From JBKCUI01 sp052161625 (GTDB taxonomy: Bacteria > Planctomycetota > Planctomycetia > Pirellulales > Pirellulaceae), in NCBI GenBank assembly GCA_052161625.1, contig CP197412.1: a DNA stretch of 64,000 bases; one strand, given 5' to 3'. Below are positions 28,672 to 38,318 of this stretch, piece by piece. Every line of letters begins with the position of its first letter. Position 1 is the first letter of the stretch. A program made the translations under genes and the position numbers. Below the pieces are notes generated by a model. It had not been told where the DNA came from. It ran no database searches and saw only the letters and a list, made by a program, of their open reading frames with translations.

Positions 28672-30168
28672 TCACAGCGTCTTCAAGTACTCGAGGAGAT
28701 CTCGTTTTTCTTCGTTGTTGAGTCGGGCAGGGTAGTCGTGTCCAGAGGATGACTTGCCTGCAGCTCGAGTATCGAAATAAAGCCGCTTGTCATAGGAGTT
28801 CAATCGACTCGGTGGCTTGTCCATCACCTCGATTGGCAAACCGACTCGCTGGGTGTCGAGCGCTAGCGATGTCCGTCTCCAAACAACTGGTCTTTCGTCG
28901 GGATGAAGGAGATGCCAAAGCGTGGGCACGCTTCCGTTGTGAAGGTAGGGAGCCGACGCCCAAACACCATCCAGGGGAGGAGCAACATAACCTTCGACCT
29001 CGGCCAATGTTTCTTGACGCCCCATATCGGCAAACCAACTGGAGCCGTAATGGGCGCGATGCGCCGGAGTGAGCGAGTCGAACCGGACGCGATCGGTTTT
29101 GATGTCTTCGATGTCGACGTGGATGTTCGGGAATTCAGTTCCATCCCCATAGGTACCATGGCAGGAGGCACAATTCTTTTGAAAAACGACTCGCCCCCGT
29201 TCGGACATGACGTGATCGATAGGGAGTGGATATTGAGGAGGTCTCAATTCTTCCAAGAAGCGATAAACGTCGCGGAAGTCGGACTCCCATTCGCGAAACT
29301 TCTCTGGACCGTTCTCGCGCACCAGCATGAACTGCATCAGCCCCTTGTGCCCTTTTTCCGCAAAGCCATCAATGTAAATATGATGCTTGCGATGGAAATG
29401 CCACCAGGGAGGGGCGTCCATGTCATGATGCACCATCCTAGCTGGGGATCGATTGGTGTGGATTCGAAGCTCTTCATCGCGATAGTTCATCAACGCGACG
29501 CCGAACATCACCGCATTGCTCGTTCCCATGGTTCGGCCCAGAGGCATCACGAGCGATCCAATATCCATGTGACCCAATGGCTTGCTAAGTTGAAGCTTGG
29601 TCCTGCGCACCGATTCGGTAAGGGACTCGAGCAAGTAAAGCGTGTTCGGCGCTCCTGGGTAGGTGGCTCCGTACAAGTTCCCACCGTGGCAGGCGAAGCA
29701 ATTCATGACGAACCGATTCTCCGAAGTTTGCACGTATTGAAGGGGAATATCTGGTGCATCGGGACGACCTGACAATCCAAAGCGAGCGAAGAACCGCTCC
29801 CGATCCGAAAGGTTGTCGGCAAACCCCTCCACCGGCAATCGGGCCGAACGATCTTTTTCTAATTCCCGCACGGCGTCCAAATCAAAATCGTGAGGCAGAT
29901 AGGGATTCGAAACCAAGTTTTGATAACCACGTTTGGCTTCGGGGGACATCCCAGACCAGAGATCAGCGAATTGTTGACGCAGACTCGCTGCGATCAGAAC
30001 CGCTTCCGCCTCACTTCCCGGCTCCACGTGGTCAGGCGCTTTTCGCGAGTCCGCGGAATCATCTGCCGGGGAGTAGGCCACCGCATGGAGGGCGATGCAG
30101 AGGGAAATCCACCCGCGTGCGGAGAGACGAAATGCGGATCGAATTGTCGAGATCAATGCGGAACTCAT
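28672..30168 (-). CDS. Secreted di-haem cytochrome c protein
   Basis: 498 residues from the ATG at 30168 (a TTG eight codons upstream is possible). Signal peptide GWISLCIALHAVAYSPADDS. First haem motif NCFACHGGNLYGATYPGAPN near residue 158; second NCASCHGTYGDGTEFPN near 330. The C-terminal part YVAPPLDGVWASAPYLHNGS is shared with di-haem cytochrome c peroxidase/MauG-like proteins. Between the haems lies a His-rich segment (WWHFHRKHHIYIDGF) that may add a metal site. Likely a periplasmic electron-transfer or peroxidase-like protein. Stands alone on the minus strand. Confidence 0.8.
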   Translation of the reverse strand: MSSALISTIRSAFRLSARGWISLCIALHAVAYSPADDSADSRKAPDHVEPGSEAEAVLIAASLRQQFADLWSGMSPEAKRGYQNLVSNPYLPHDFDLDAVRELEKDRSARLPVEGFADNLSDRERFFARFGLSGRPDAPDIPLQYVQTSENRFVMNCFACHGGNLYGATYPGAPNTLYLLESLTESVRRTKLQLSKPLGHMDIGSLVMPLGRTMGTSNAVMFGVALMNYRDEELRIHTNRSPARMVHHDMDAPPWWHFHRKHHIYIDGFAEKGHKGLMQFMLVRENGPEKFREWESDFRDVYRFLEELRPPQYPLPIDHVMSERGRVVFQKNCASCHGTYGDGTEFPNIHVDIEDIKTDRVRFDSLTPAHRAHYGSSWFADMGRQETLAEVEGYVAPPLDGVWASAPYLHNGSVPTLWHLLHPDERPVVWRRTSLALDTQRVGLPIEVMDKPPSRLNSYDKRLYFDTRAAGKSSSGHDYPARLNNEEKRDLLEYLKTL

Positions 30169-30309
30169 TACTCTGGGGAGTGAAAGGGACAAAAGAACCG
30201 ATCCACCGACGCGTCGAACCGTTGCTCACTACCGAACAACGCCTGTTAGGAGTATACCGGCAAGGGTAGTGACTCCCTAACCGACTCAAATCGGAGATGA
30301 TCCTACCTT

Positions 30310-32988
30310 TCACCGCCCGTCCCCGTAGCGGAGCCACCAAGTCCATTTGTGGATCTCGATTGTGACGAACGCAGTCAGGGAGAGGGCGAACATCGCCACC
30401 CAGACATGCCAGCTCACCGGCTCGATTCGGAGCACGGATTGCAGTGGCGGGAAATACATCGCGAAGATGTGGATCCCGAGTGCCCCGATCGCTCCTGCGA
30501 GCAGAAAAGGTGTCTTGAGTGGAGATTGCCTCAACGCGCTCATGGTTTCGGAGCGGCAATTCCCGATGTGGATATTCTGAAAAAGAACGGTTAGCAAGAG
30601 CAATGCGTTTCGAGCGGACGCTTCGCTCCACCCGGATTGAATCATCCACCAGAAGGACCCGGTGCCGACAACCATCATGGTAATGGCAGCAATAAGTATC
30701 CTTTCCAGCATCAATCGATCGAAGATCGGTTCGCTGGGGCTGCGCGGCTTGCGGCGCAAGACGCCCGATTCTCCAGGTTCAAATGCCAACGCGACCCCTT
30801 GGATTCCGTCGGTCACCAAGTTGAGCCACAATAATTGCACAGGCAGGAACGGAATGGGTAGATACGAGCCCATAACAAACGTTGCACCGATGAGAAGGAC
30901 TTCCGCGAACCCCATCGATACGAGCAGGTAGATGACCTTGCGGATATTGTCGTAGGCGATTCGGCCTTCCTCGACTCCAGCTACGATCGTGGCAAAGTTA
31001 TCATCCGAGATGACGAGCTCAGCGGCTTCTCTCGCCACATCGGTCCCCGACTTTCCCATCGCGATTCCAATATTCGATGCGCGCAGGGCTGGCGCGTCGT
31101 TGACGCCGTCGCCGGTAACTGCCACATAGTGCCCTTCGGCGCGGGCTGCGTTGACCAGCTCCAGTTTCTGTCGCGGTGTGACGCGTGCGAAGACTCGCTT
31201 GGTACGGATCATCTCGCGAAGTTCTTCTTGACTGAGCCCGTTGAGGGATTGGCCTGCGATCACGCTAGCCGGGGAATCCGCCAAGCCCAGGTCCTTCGAG
31301 ATCGCAAGCGCGGTGACAGGGTGATCTCCGGTGACCATGCAGACGGTGATACCGGCCTGTTGGCATTGCTCCACCGCTTGTTTCACTCCTGGGCGAAGCG
31401 GGTCGATCATTCCGATAAAGCCGAGGAACGCCAGGCCTTGCGGGGGGCGCTCCGGATCGAGCTCGATCGTTTCGTTGTCTTGATTTCCTGATGCGATTGC
31501 GAGGACGCGGAATCCTTGCCGAGCCAACTCCTCCGCATGGTTCATCCAATGTTCCCATGCTTCGGTTTGCTCCGACATCGAGCACATGCGAAGCACTTTT
31601 TCAGGGGCTCCTTTGACGCAGATGCGAGTCCCTGTCTCGATGCGATGGGCGGTCGCAGCAAATTGAAACTCCGGCTCAAAGGGAATCGCTCCGGTCTCTG
31701 GATACCGATCTCGGATCTTCTGTGGATCCAACTTCGACTTGATGGCCAGCCCTAGCAAAGCAATGTCGGTGGGGTCACCATGCCATTTCCATTCCGATCC
31801 GTTCTGATGCAAATCTCCCTCGTTGCACAACACTCCCGCTTCGATCAACTCGACCAAACCGGATGAAGTTGAGGCATCGATCGGTTTGCCATCGATTTGC
31901 AGTTCGCCGATCGGTTGAAAGCCGCTGCCTGTTAGGTGGATCGAAGCATGATCGGGGGTCAGGACTCGCTGCACCGTAAGCTCGTTGCAAGTAAGCGTGC
32001 CCGTTTTGTCGCTTGCGATCATGGTGCAGCTTCCCAAGCCTTCGACAGCTGCGAGGCGCCGGACGATCACGCCACGTTTTGCCATGCGCGTGGTGGCAAC
32101 TGCCAGGGCGACCGTCAATGCTGCTGGCAGGCCTTCTGGTATGGCGGAGACGGCCAGGGCGACGCCGAATAAAAGCATTTCTTGCAAGGAATGTCCGTGG
32201 ACGAAGATTCCGATGAGCGAAACCGCTACGACCGAGATCAATACAACATAAGCGATCGAAGTGGAGAACTTCTCCATGCGTTCGATGAGAGGAGGCTTGC
32301 CACCCGAACTGGATAGAACATCCACCGCCAGTTTGCCTACTTCGGTGTGTCCACCTGTTCCGACAACAACCCCTTGCGCGCGACCTCGGACAACGATCGA
32401 TGCGGCAAATGCGAGATTCCGTCGATCGGCCATCGGGGTTGCGTCGGTTCCTCGCCAATCGCTGTCCTTGACGACCGCGAGCGATTCGCCGGTCAGGAGG
32501 GATTCATCGACTTCGAATCCAGTGGCTTGTAGCAATCGTAAATCGGCGGGGACGCGATTACCCGACTCGAGCCACACGATATCCCCTGGTGTCAACTCTT
32601 CCGCATCGATCTCGTAGGTATCGCCATCGCGCGTCACCGTCGCCCGGATTTGTAGAAGCTTTTGCAGGGCTCGACTGCTCTTCTCCGCACTCCATTCCTG
32701 ATATCCGCCGATCACGGCATTGAGGGCCAGCACGATGGCGACGAAGATGGCGTCTTTGACTTCCCCCAAGGCTATCGAAAGGACCGCGGCACCGACCAAA
32801 ACATAGATCAGCGGGCTTTGGAACTGGCGCAGGAGGATCTTCCACCAAGGGGTCGGCGGTTGCTGGGGCAGGCGATTCGGACCGCTCTCTTTCAGACGCT
32901 TTTCTGCGTCGGATTTCGCCAGTCCTTTCTCGTCCGCCGAAAGGATCTTCAATACCTCATCGTGCCCCAGTTTGTGCCAATTCGTCAC
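30310..32988 (-). CDS. P2-type cation-transporting ATPase
   Basis: 892 residues, full length for SERCA/PMR1-like calcium pumps. The cation ATPase N-terminus (WHKLGHDEVLKILSADEKGL), actuator loop (VDESLLTGESLAVVKDS), phosphorylation site (IASDKTGTLTCNELTVQ), nucleotide-binding KGAPEKVL and hinge VTGDGVNDAPALRASNIGIA are all present. M4 carries AVSAIPEGLPAALTVALAVA, the PEGLP form that favours Ca2+ (or Mn2+/Na+) transport in P2A/P2D pumps. Integral inner membrane protein with about ten helices. No partner genes nearby. Confidence 0.9.
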   Translation of the reverse strand: MTNWHKLGHDEVLKILSADEKGLAKSDAEKRLKESGPNRLPQQPPTPWWKILLRQFQSPLIYVLVGAAVLSIALGEVKDAIFVAIVLALNAVIGGYQEWSAEKSSRALQKLLQIRATVTRDGDTYEIDAEELTPGDIVWLESGNRVPADLRLLQATGFEVDESLLTGESLAVVKDSDWRGTDATPMADRRNLAFAASIVVRGRAQGVVVGTGGHTEVGKLAVDVLSSSGGKPPLIERMEKFSTSIAYVVLISVVAVSLIGIFVHGHSLQEMLLFGVALAVSAIPEGLPAALTVALAVATTRMAKRGVIVRRLAAVEGLGSCTMIASDKTGTLTCNELTVQRVLTPDHASIHLTGSGFQPIGELQIDGKPIDASTSSGLVELIEAGVLCNEGDLHQNGSEWKWHGDPTDIALLGLAIKSKLDPQKIRDRYPETGAIPFEPEFQFAATAHRIETGTRICVKGAPEKVLRMCSMSEQTEAWEHWMNHAEELARQGFRVLAIASGNQDNETIELDPERPPQGLAFLGFIGMIDPLRPGVKQAVEQCQQAGITVCMVTGDHPVTALAISKDLGLADSPASVIAGQSLNGLSQEELREMIRTKRVFARVTPRQKLELVNAARAEGHYVAVTGDGVNDAPALRASNIGIAMGKSGTDVAREAAELVISDDNFATIVAGVEEGRIAYDNIRKVIYLLVSMGFAEVLLIGATFVMGSYLPIPFLPVQLLWLNLVTDGIQGVALAFEPGESGVLRRKPRSPSEPIFDRLMLERILIAAITMMVVGTGSFWWMIQSGWSEASARNALLLLTVLFQNIHIGNCRSETMSALRQSPLKTPFLLAGAIGALGIHIFAMYFPPLQSVLRIEPVSWHVWVAMFALSLTAFVTIEIHKWTWWLRYGDGR

Positions 32989-33042
32989 TAGTAGCTCCTG
33001 TCTCCATCTTCGCGTGTCTATTTGTCTCGTTGTATCGCCGTG

Positions 33043-34095
33043 CTAGCGATGTTCGCCGCGTAGCTGCTTGAGCCATTGAAACAAATCGGCAGGCCATGGC
33101 ATTTTAAAGCGAAGCGACTCCCCGGAGATCGGATGGTTGAACTCCAACGTCGCGGAATGAAGAGCTTGTCGTGGCGCGCCGCTCACGTCCTCGGTTCGAC
33201 TTCCGTCTCGATTGCGACCATAGATTGGGTCACCGCAAAGCAAGTGACCTGCTTCGGCCAAGTGAATTCGGATCTGATGCGTGCGTCCTGTTTCTAACTG
33301 GCATTCCACGAGCGAATAGGGGCCGATCTTCTCCATGGGTCGAACATGTGTGATCGCCCGTTGCTCGGTTGGGTCCGGTGCATCGGTTTGTTTACTTCCT
33401 CGGATACCATCGCCCCGATCCCGTACCAGGATATTGTCGAAGGTTTGCGCTTCGGGATAACCGTGAACCACCGCGTGGTATTTTCGGACTACCTCGTGTT
33501 TGCGAAACATCAGCCCAAGGGTTTGAGCGACCGACGGAGTTCGAGCAAAGATCATCAGCCCGCTTGTGTCACGATCGAGTCGATGCACCGCGATGACCGA
33601 ATATTTTTTCAGCCGATGCTCTCGCTGCCGAGCCGATTCGTATAGCTGCTGCTTGCGAGTCGGCGAGGGGATGCTCGATTGTTTGTACGCCTGGAAGTGA
33701 TCGATGAGGGCTTGGGGAACTAATTCCTCAAGCGTGGGTTGAAGCTGCCGTCGCTTTTTGGAGAGGTCTCGCTCTTCAAAATGGCGAGTGGAGGTGACCG
33801 CGGGTGGCTTTTCCACGACGACGAGGAAATCGTCGACGTAGGCAAGTCGGATGGCCGTGGCATCGACCGGTTTAGGAAGCGAGTCCTTCCAGAGTTTCAC
33901 CACATCTTTCGGCGTTACCTTGCGAGCGGCGTCCAAGCAAAGATTCCCGTTGACTTGCACCCGCCGCTTCAAAATGGCGTCGCGAACCGAGCCCCAAGTC
34001 CAATCGGGCAAGTGACGCTTGAGGGACTTTGATAGGGTGAGACCATCGTCCTCATCGTCGAGATGAATCAGTTTGAATTTTTGGGAGGAGTCCAT
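33043..34095 (-). CDS. RluA family pseudouridine synthase with S4-like domain
   Basis: 350 residues from the ATG at 34095; a GTG at 34152 would add 19 residues without family similarity. The N-terminal S4-like segment (TLSKSLKRHLPDWTWGSVRD, KRRVQVNG) precedes the catalytic domain, where AVHRLDRDTSGLMIFARTP holds the catalytic Asp. LVECQLETGRTHQIRIHLAE and HLLCGDPIYG are the other RluA motifs. It isomerises uridine to pseudouridine in rRNA or tRNA; the exact target cannot be told. An insert of about 45 basic residues after the TSTRHFEERDLSK segment is longer than in E. coli RluD. Confidence 0.88.
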   Translation of the reverse strand: MDSSQKFKLIHLDDEDDGLTLSKSLKRHLPDWTWGSVRDAILKRRVQVNGNLCLDAARKVTPKDVVKLWKDSLPKPVDATAIRLAYVDDFLVVVEKPPAVTSTRHFEERDLSKKRRQLQPTLEELVPQALIDHFQAYKQSSIPSPTRKQQLYESARQREHRLKKYSVIAVHRLDRDTSGLMIFARTPSVAQTLGLMFRKHEVVRKYHAVVHGYPEAQTFDNILVRDRGDGIRGSKQTDAPDPTEQRAITHVRPMEKIGPYSLVECQLETGRTHQIRIHLAEAGHLLCGDPIYGRNRDGSRTEDVSGAPRQALHSATLEFNHPISGESLRFKMPWPADLFQWLKQLRGEHR

Positions 34096-34364
34096 AGGAG
34101 GTCGATTGAGGTAGATGTCGGCGACGAATCGTTCACTACGATATTGCGTCACTTGCCTTAGATCGCAAGGCTATCGCGGGTGGAAATGGAGTAATTGAGT
34201 GAAAAGGTTGCGTATTCCGGCGATCTGTACAAGCTTACTGCGAGAAGAATGTTTCTCAACGCTTGCTGTGTGCTTGTCACGCTGCGTCGTGAAAATTACC
34301 ATTAGGCCGTCGATCCGGTCGCGGATCTAGTCCTTAAATCCTCCGTCGCGCGGGTGCAAATACT

Positions 34365-35510
34365 GTGAAGACCTCCTTTCTCTCCGCGGCATGGCTGACC
34401 ATTGGCCTGCTCCTCACATTTAGTATGGGATGCGATTCCGCGTCCGACAAATCGACCGGCAAGACCTCGGGGGATGCCTCGGCCAAAGGGGACTCCAGCG
34501 GCGGTGCGACCAAACTGAAGGCAGGACGCATCGTTCTCTTGAACAACACCGACTCCCCGTTCTGGGATGCGGCCCGGGCCGGAATCAAAAAGGCGGCCGA
34601 GGATCTCAAGCTCGCGGATCACGGTATCACCGCCGGGATGGACTCCAATGATGGAACGGAGCAAGGACAGATCGAAAAGCTGCGCCAATACGGGACGCAA
34701 AGCGATGTGCTGGCGGTGATCATCTCGCCCCTCTCCTCCACCAACCCGGCGATCGCCGACGAATTGGAGAACCTCAAGAAAAAAGGTGTGATCGTCGGTT
34801 GCTTTGACAGCGATCTCGAAGAGAAAAGCCGATCGATCCGAGAGTTCTATGTCGGAACCAACAACATCACCGGAGGTAAAGTGCTTGGAACCGCTGCCAA
34901 GGGGATCAAGCCAGATGCGGAGTACGCTCAGTTCGTCGGGACCGACAGCCAACAAAACGCCATCGAACGGATGAATGGATTCACCTCGGTTTACGGTGAA
35001 GCCACACAAAAGGACCGAAAACTCGACGACGCAGATCGAAATAGGGCTCGCGACAATGTGCGGGATGTCATTGCCAAACACCCAAGTCTTTCGATGCTCG
35101 TCGGTATCTGGTCCTACAACGCACCGGCCATCGTGGATGTGGTCTCGGAAAAGAACGCACGGGACAAGTTCAAGATCGTTGTGTTCGATGCGGAGCAATT
35201 GGCCATCCAGCAGATGGCAGATGGCATGATTGATGCCATGGTGGTCCAAAACCCGTTTGGGATGGGCTACGATTCGGTCCGTTACGCATTTGCAAAACTT
35301 TCCGGCGATCAAGCGACCCTTTCGGAACTCTTTCCCAAGATGGGTCAGCCCGGCGGGGATAACCGAGACACAGGACTCAAGGTCGTCGTGCCTAACGAAG
35401 GCTCCCCGCTCACCAAAGAAATGTTTGCGGAGTTCGGACCGAGCGTTGAGTTTGTGAAGTTCAGCGAATTCCAAGACTGGCTCAAGAAGTACAACCTAAC
35501 CAGCTCATGA
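34365..35510 (+). CDS. Sugar ABC transporter substrate-binding lipoprotein (RbsB-like)
   Basis: 381 residues from a GTG at 34365. Lipoprotein signal: LTIGLLLTFSMGC (lipobox SMGC) and a Ser/Gly/Lys-rich tether to about residue 48. The periplasmic-binding fold of type 1 follows: AGRIVLLNNTDSPFWDAARA, then VLAVIISPLSSTNPAIADEL, VGTNNITGGKVLGTAAKGI and MLVGIWSYNAPAIVDVV. This is the ribose/galactose class. First gene of a three-gene importer, coupled to the permease by ATGA. The ligand is probably a monosaccharide but is not identified. Confidence 0.88.
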   Translation: MKTSFLSAAWLTIGLLLTFSMGCDSASDKSTGKTSGDASAKGDSSGGATKLKAGRIVLLNNTDSPFWDAARAGIKKAAEDLKLADHGITAGMDSNDGTEQGQIEKLRQYGTQSDVLAVIISPLSSTNPAIADELENLKKKGVIVGCFDSDLEEKSRSIREFYVGTNNITGGKVLGTAAKGIKPDAEYAQFVGTDSQQNAIERMNGFTSVYGEATQKDRKLDDADRNRARDNVRDVIAKHPSLSMLVGIWSYNAPAIVDVVSEKNARDKFKIVVFDAEQLAIQQMADGMIDAMVVQNPFGMGYDSVRYAFAKLSGDQATLSELFPKMGQPGGDNRDTGLKVVVPNEGSPLTKEMFAEFGPSVEFVKFSEFQDWLKKYNLTSS

Positions 35511-36745
35511 TTCCCAAGCCCTCTCTTTGGCGAACTTTTTGGGGATCGGTGGAGTTCAAACTGCTGCTAGCATGGTCCGCTGTGGTCTTGATCACAGCGT
35601 TGCTCGACAGCGGTCATACTTACTACTATCAGTCAGCAAGTTCCGCGGAGTTGATCCTACGCAATACGGTCCTTCTGGGATTTTTTGCGCTAGGTAGTTC
35701 CGTCATTATAATCTCTGGTGGGATCGATCTCTCCAGTGGCTCGGTCATCGCGCTCAGCGCGACAGTCTTCGGTGCCTTGCTTATCCTCCTGGATCCCGAC
35801 GGCTTTTCGAAGGGTTCCATCAGCACGACCGCCGTACTGCTCGCCATAGCGGGAACACTGCTGGTCGGCGTGATGATCGGGACACTGCATGCCTGGCTCA
35901 TTACCGCGGTCGGCCTCCCCCCGTTCATCGCTACCCTGGCCACCTTGGTAGGCCTGCGAAGCTTCGGCCGCGCCCTTGCCCCAATCATGATGAATGGAAA
36001 GTCTCAAATCGACTTTCCGGACCGAGCGCTGCGAAATGTTCTCAAGGACGTGACCAGCATTTCGATCTTGTTCGTGATCCTCGCGATTCTCGTCTGGATT
36101 GTCATGAGCAAGACAGTCACAGGGCGGCACCTTCATGCCATGGGTGGGAATGAGCAAGCCGCTCGATTGAGTGGCATCCGGACCGATCGGTTGAAATGGT
36201 TCGCCTATGTATTAGGTGCAGTGACCGCGTCGATCGTGGGAATCATTTCCTTTGCCGATCAAGGCTCTGCGAAACCGGATATTATGGCCCGCGGATACGA
36301 GTTGAATGCGATCGCCTCCTCGGTGATCGGCGGTTGCTCATTGCAAGGAGGGATTGGAACGATCCCGGGGGTCGTGCTCGGTTGTCTATTCCTGAGAACC
36401 GTCATCGATGCGGTGAGCAAGATCGTTGGCACAGGCTCCGATGTGTACGAAGGTATGATCGTCGGCATTGTCGTCGTCCTGGCCGTCACATTCAGCCAAC
36501 GAGTCGATCGGAGCGCGATCAAGAAATACTTTTCCACGCCGATCGGGTGGGCCAGCATTCCTGTCTTAGGGCTCACTGCCGGGATCGGGTTATTGCTCTT
36601 CTTTGGCAATCAAGCTTGGTATAGCCCGATGAAAGGGATTCTTTTCGGCGTCTTTGTCACGATCTGTTTGGCAGGTCGAGCTCTTTACGAGACCGTCATC
36701 CACAAGCCGGTGATGCAAAAGCCGCTGATCCAGAAGCCAAAATGA
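35507..36745 (+). CDS. Sugar ABC transporter permease (RbsC-like)
   Basis: 412 residues with about ten hydrophobic helices. The RbsC/BPD_transp_2 signature is SSVIIISGGIDLSSGSVIAL, and later LHAWLITAVGLPPFIATLAT and LNAIASSVIGGCSLQGGIGT. It forms the membrane channel of the importer. The C-terminal extension after residue 330 adds two more helices (IPVLGLTAGIGLLLFFGNQA, GILFGVFVTICLAGRAL) and ends with a curious run of repeated HKPVMQKPLIQKPK. ATGA overlaps on both sides indicate a single operon. Confidence 0.92.
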   Translation: MIPKPSLWRTFWGSVEFKLLLAWSAVVLITALLDSGHTYYYQSASSAELILRNTVLLGFFALGSSVIIISGGIDLSSGSVIALSATVFGALLILLDPDGFSKGSISTTAVLLAIAGTLLVGVMIGTLHAWLITAVGLPPFIATLATLVGLRSFGRALAPIMMNGKSQIDFPDRALRNVLKDVTSISILFVILAILVWIVMSKTVTGRHLHAMGGNEQAARLSGIRTDRLKWFAYVLGAVTASIVGIISFADQGSAKPDIMARGYELNAIASSVIGGCSLQGGIGTIPGVVLGCLFLRTVIDAVSKIVGTGSDVYEGMIVGIVVVLAVTFSQRVDRSAIKKYFSTPIGWASIPVLGLTAGIGLLLFFGNQAWYSPMKGILFGVFVTICLAGRALYETVIHKPVMQKPLIQKPK

Positions 36746-38250
36746 CCGCGGATACTTTGATCTCGATCCAGAACATCGGCAAGCGTTTCGCTGCCGTTCG
36801 AGCGCTCGACGGTGTTTCGTTTGACGTCGCGCGCGGAGAGCTGGTCGCGATTTGCGGAGAGAATGGTGCTGGAAAGAGCACACTCATGAAGATTCTTTCC
36901 GGGGTATACCCCGAGTACGAAGGCACGATTGAGATCGACGGAAAGCCGGTGCGGTTTTCTGGCACGCGCGATGCCGAGGATGCCGGTATCTCGATCATCC
37001 ATCAAGAATTGAACCTCGTCGAGCAATTGTCCGTAGCGGCGAATATCTTTCTCGGACGCGAACCTCGTAATCGCTGGGGAATGCGCGACGATCGAGCGAT
37101 GCAGCTTCGGGCTAACGAGTTGTTACGAGAGTTGGAATGCAGTATCGATTCGAGGCAGCTGGCTGGCTCGCTGCGCGTCGGCGATCAACAGCTTGTGGAG
37201 ATCGCTAAAGCGCTGAGCGTCAACGCGCGTATTTTGGTGATGGACGAACCGACCAGCGCCCTCACGGAGTCCGAAGTGGAAAGACTCTATCGGGTCATCG
37301 CGAAACTTCGGCAGCGAGGGACGACGATCCTTTACATCTCGCACAAGATGGAGGAGGTCTTTTACCTTTCCGATCGCATCGTCATTCTCCGCGACGGACA
37401 ATTCATCACGCAGCGCGATACCAAGTCGATGAGCCCCAAAGAGGTGACGGAGTGCATGGTCGGGCGGTCCTTGGACACCATCGATCTTGGACCTCGGCGG
37501 GAACGCGGAGAGAAGCTGCTCGAGGTCAAGAATCTGGGGCTTCGATGGCCCGGACACGCACGCGGGTATCGATTGAAGGACATTCAGTTCGATCTCCACG
37601 CCGGGGAGGTGCTTGGAATCGCAGGGTTGATGGGAGCGGGGCGGACGGAGCTTCTCGAGGCGATCTTCGGAGCATCCAAAGAGCCTCCGACGGGTGAGAT
37701 CTTCTTGTGCGGCAAACGGATTCAGCCTACGCATCCGAAAGAGGCGATCGCTGAAGGGATTGCCTTGGTCACGGAGGATCGCAAACGACTCGGCATCTTC
37801 ACCGCGATGACCGTCGGCCGAAACATATCCCTTTGCAAGTTGGGTGCCATGCGATCAGGTCCGCTGCTAAACGAGGGCAAGGAACGCCATGCAGGGCAAT
37901 CGATGGTGAGCAAACTCCAAATCAAAACCGATGGATTGCGAGCTAGCATCCTGAGTTTGAGCGGAGGAAATCAGCAAAAATGCATCGTTGGCAGATGGCT
38001 TTTGACCAACCCAAAGGTATTGCTGCTCGACGACCCGACTCGGGGGGTCGACGTGGGGGCTAAAGCGGAGCTCTATCGGATCATCCGCGAGCTGTGCCAA
38101 GAAGGTTTGGGTGTGATCGTCACCAGCAGCGAGCTTCCTGAAATCCTGACCTTGAGCGACCGCATCATGGTTTTGAACGAAGGACGGCAGACTGCGATCT
38201 TCTCGCGCGAAGAAGCGACGCAAGCGAAAATCATTCAAGCCGCGACATAA
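36742..38250 (+). CDS. Sugar ABC transporter ATPase, tandem domains (RbsA/MglA-like)
   Basis: 502 residues, the standard length of RbsA-type twin ATPases. The first domain has CGENGAGKSTLMKILSGVYP (Walker A), LRVGDQQLVEIAKALS (signature) and ILVMDEPTSALT (Walker B). The second has AGLMGAGRTELLEAIFGA (degenerate Walker A, usual for the family), LSGGNQQKCIVGRWLLTNPK and LLLDDPTRGVDVGAKAELYR. It energises uptake through the RbsC-like permease. Translation is coupled to the permease by ATGA, and the terminator hairpin begins 4 bases after the stop. Confidence 0.93.
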   Translation: MTADTLISIQNIGKRFAAVRALDGVSFDVARGELVAICGENGAGKSTLMKILSGVYPEYEGTIEIDGKPVRFSGTRDAEDAGISIIHQELNLVEQLSVAANIFLGREPRNRWGMRDDRAMQLRANELLRELECSIDSRQLAGSLRVGDQQLVEIAKALSVNARILVMDEPTSALTESEVERLYRVIAKLRQRGTTILYISHKMEEVFYLSDRIVILRDGQFITQRDTKSMSPKEVTECMVGRSLDTIDLGPRRERGEKLLEVKNLGLRWPGHARGYRLKDIQFDLHAGEVLGIAGLMGAGRTELLEAIFGASKEPPTGEIFLCGKRIQPTHPKEAIAEGIALVTEDRKRLGIFTAMTVGRNISLCKLGAMRSGPLLNEGKERHAGQSMVSKLQIKTDGLRASILSLSGGNQQKCIVGRWLLTNPKVLLLDDPTRGVDVGAKAELYRIIRELCQEGLGVIVTSSELPEILTLSDRIMVLNEGRQTAIFSREEATQAKIIQAAT

Positions 38251-38254
38251 AAAA

Positions 38255-38282
38255 ACACGCCATCGAGGTTTCGATGGCGTGT
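38255..38282. terminator. Intrinsic terminator hairpin, probably bidirectional
   Basis: A perfect 12-base stem (ACACGCCATCGA and its complement) with a GGTT loop. On the minus strand it is followed by six T, so it is a strong terminator for the BON-domain gene; it also directly follows the ABC ATPase stop on the plus strand. Confidence 0.88.
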
Positions 38283-38318
38283 CTCATTCGATTTATCGCG
38301 TCCGATCGCATCCCACGC

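Noticed and set aside
34302..35474. 390-residue frame on the minus strand opposite the RbsB-like gene
   Set aside because: It is the shadow of a real plus-strand gene with clear lipoprotein and binding-protein motifs and operon coupling.
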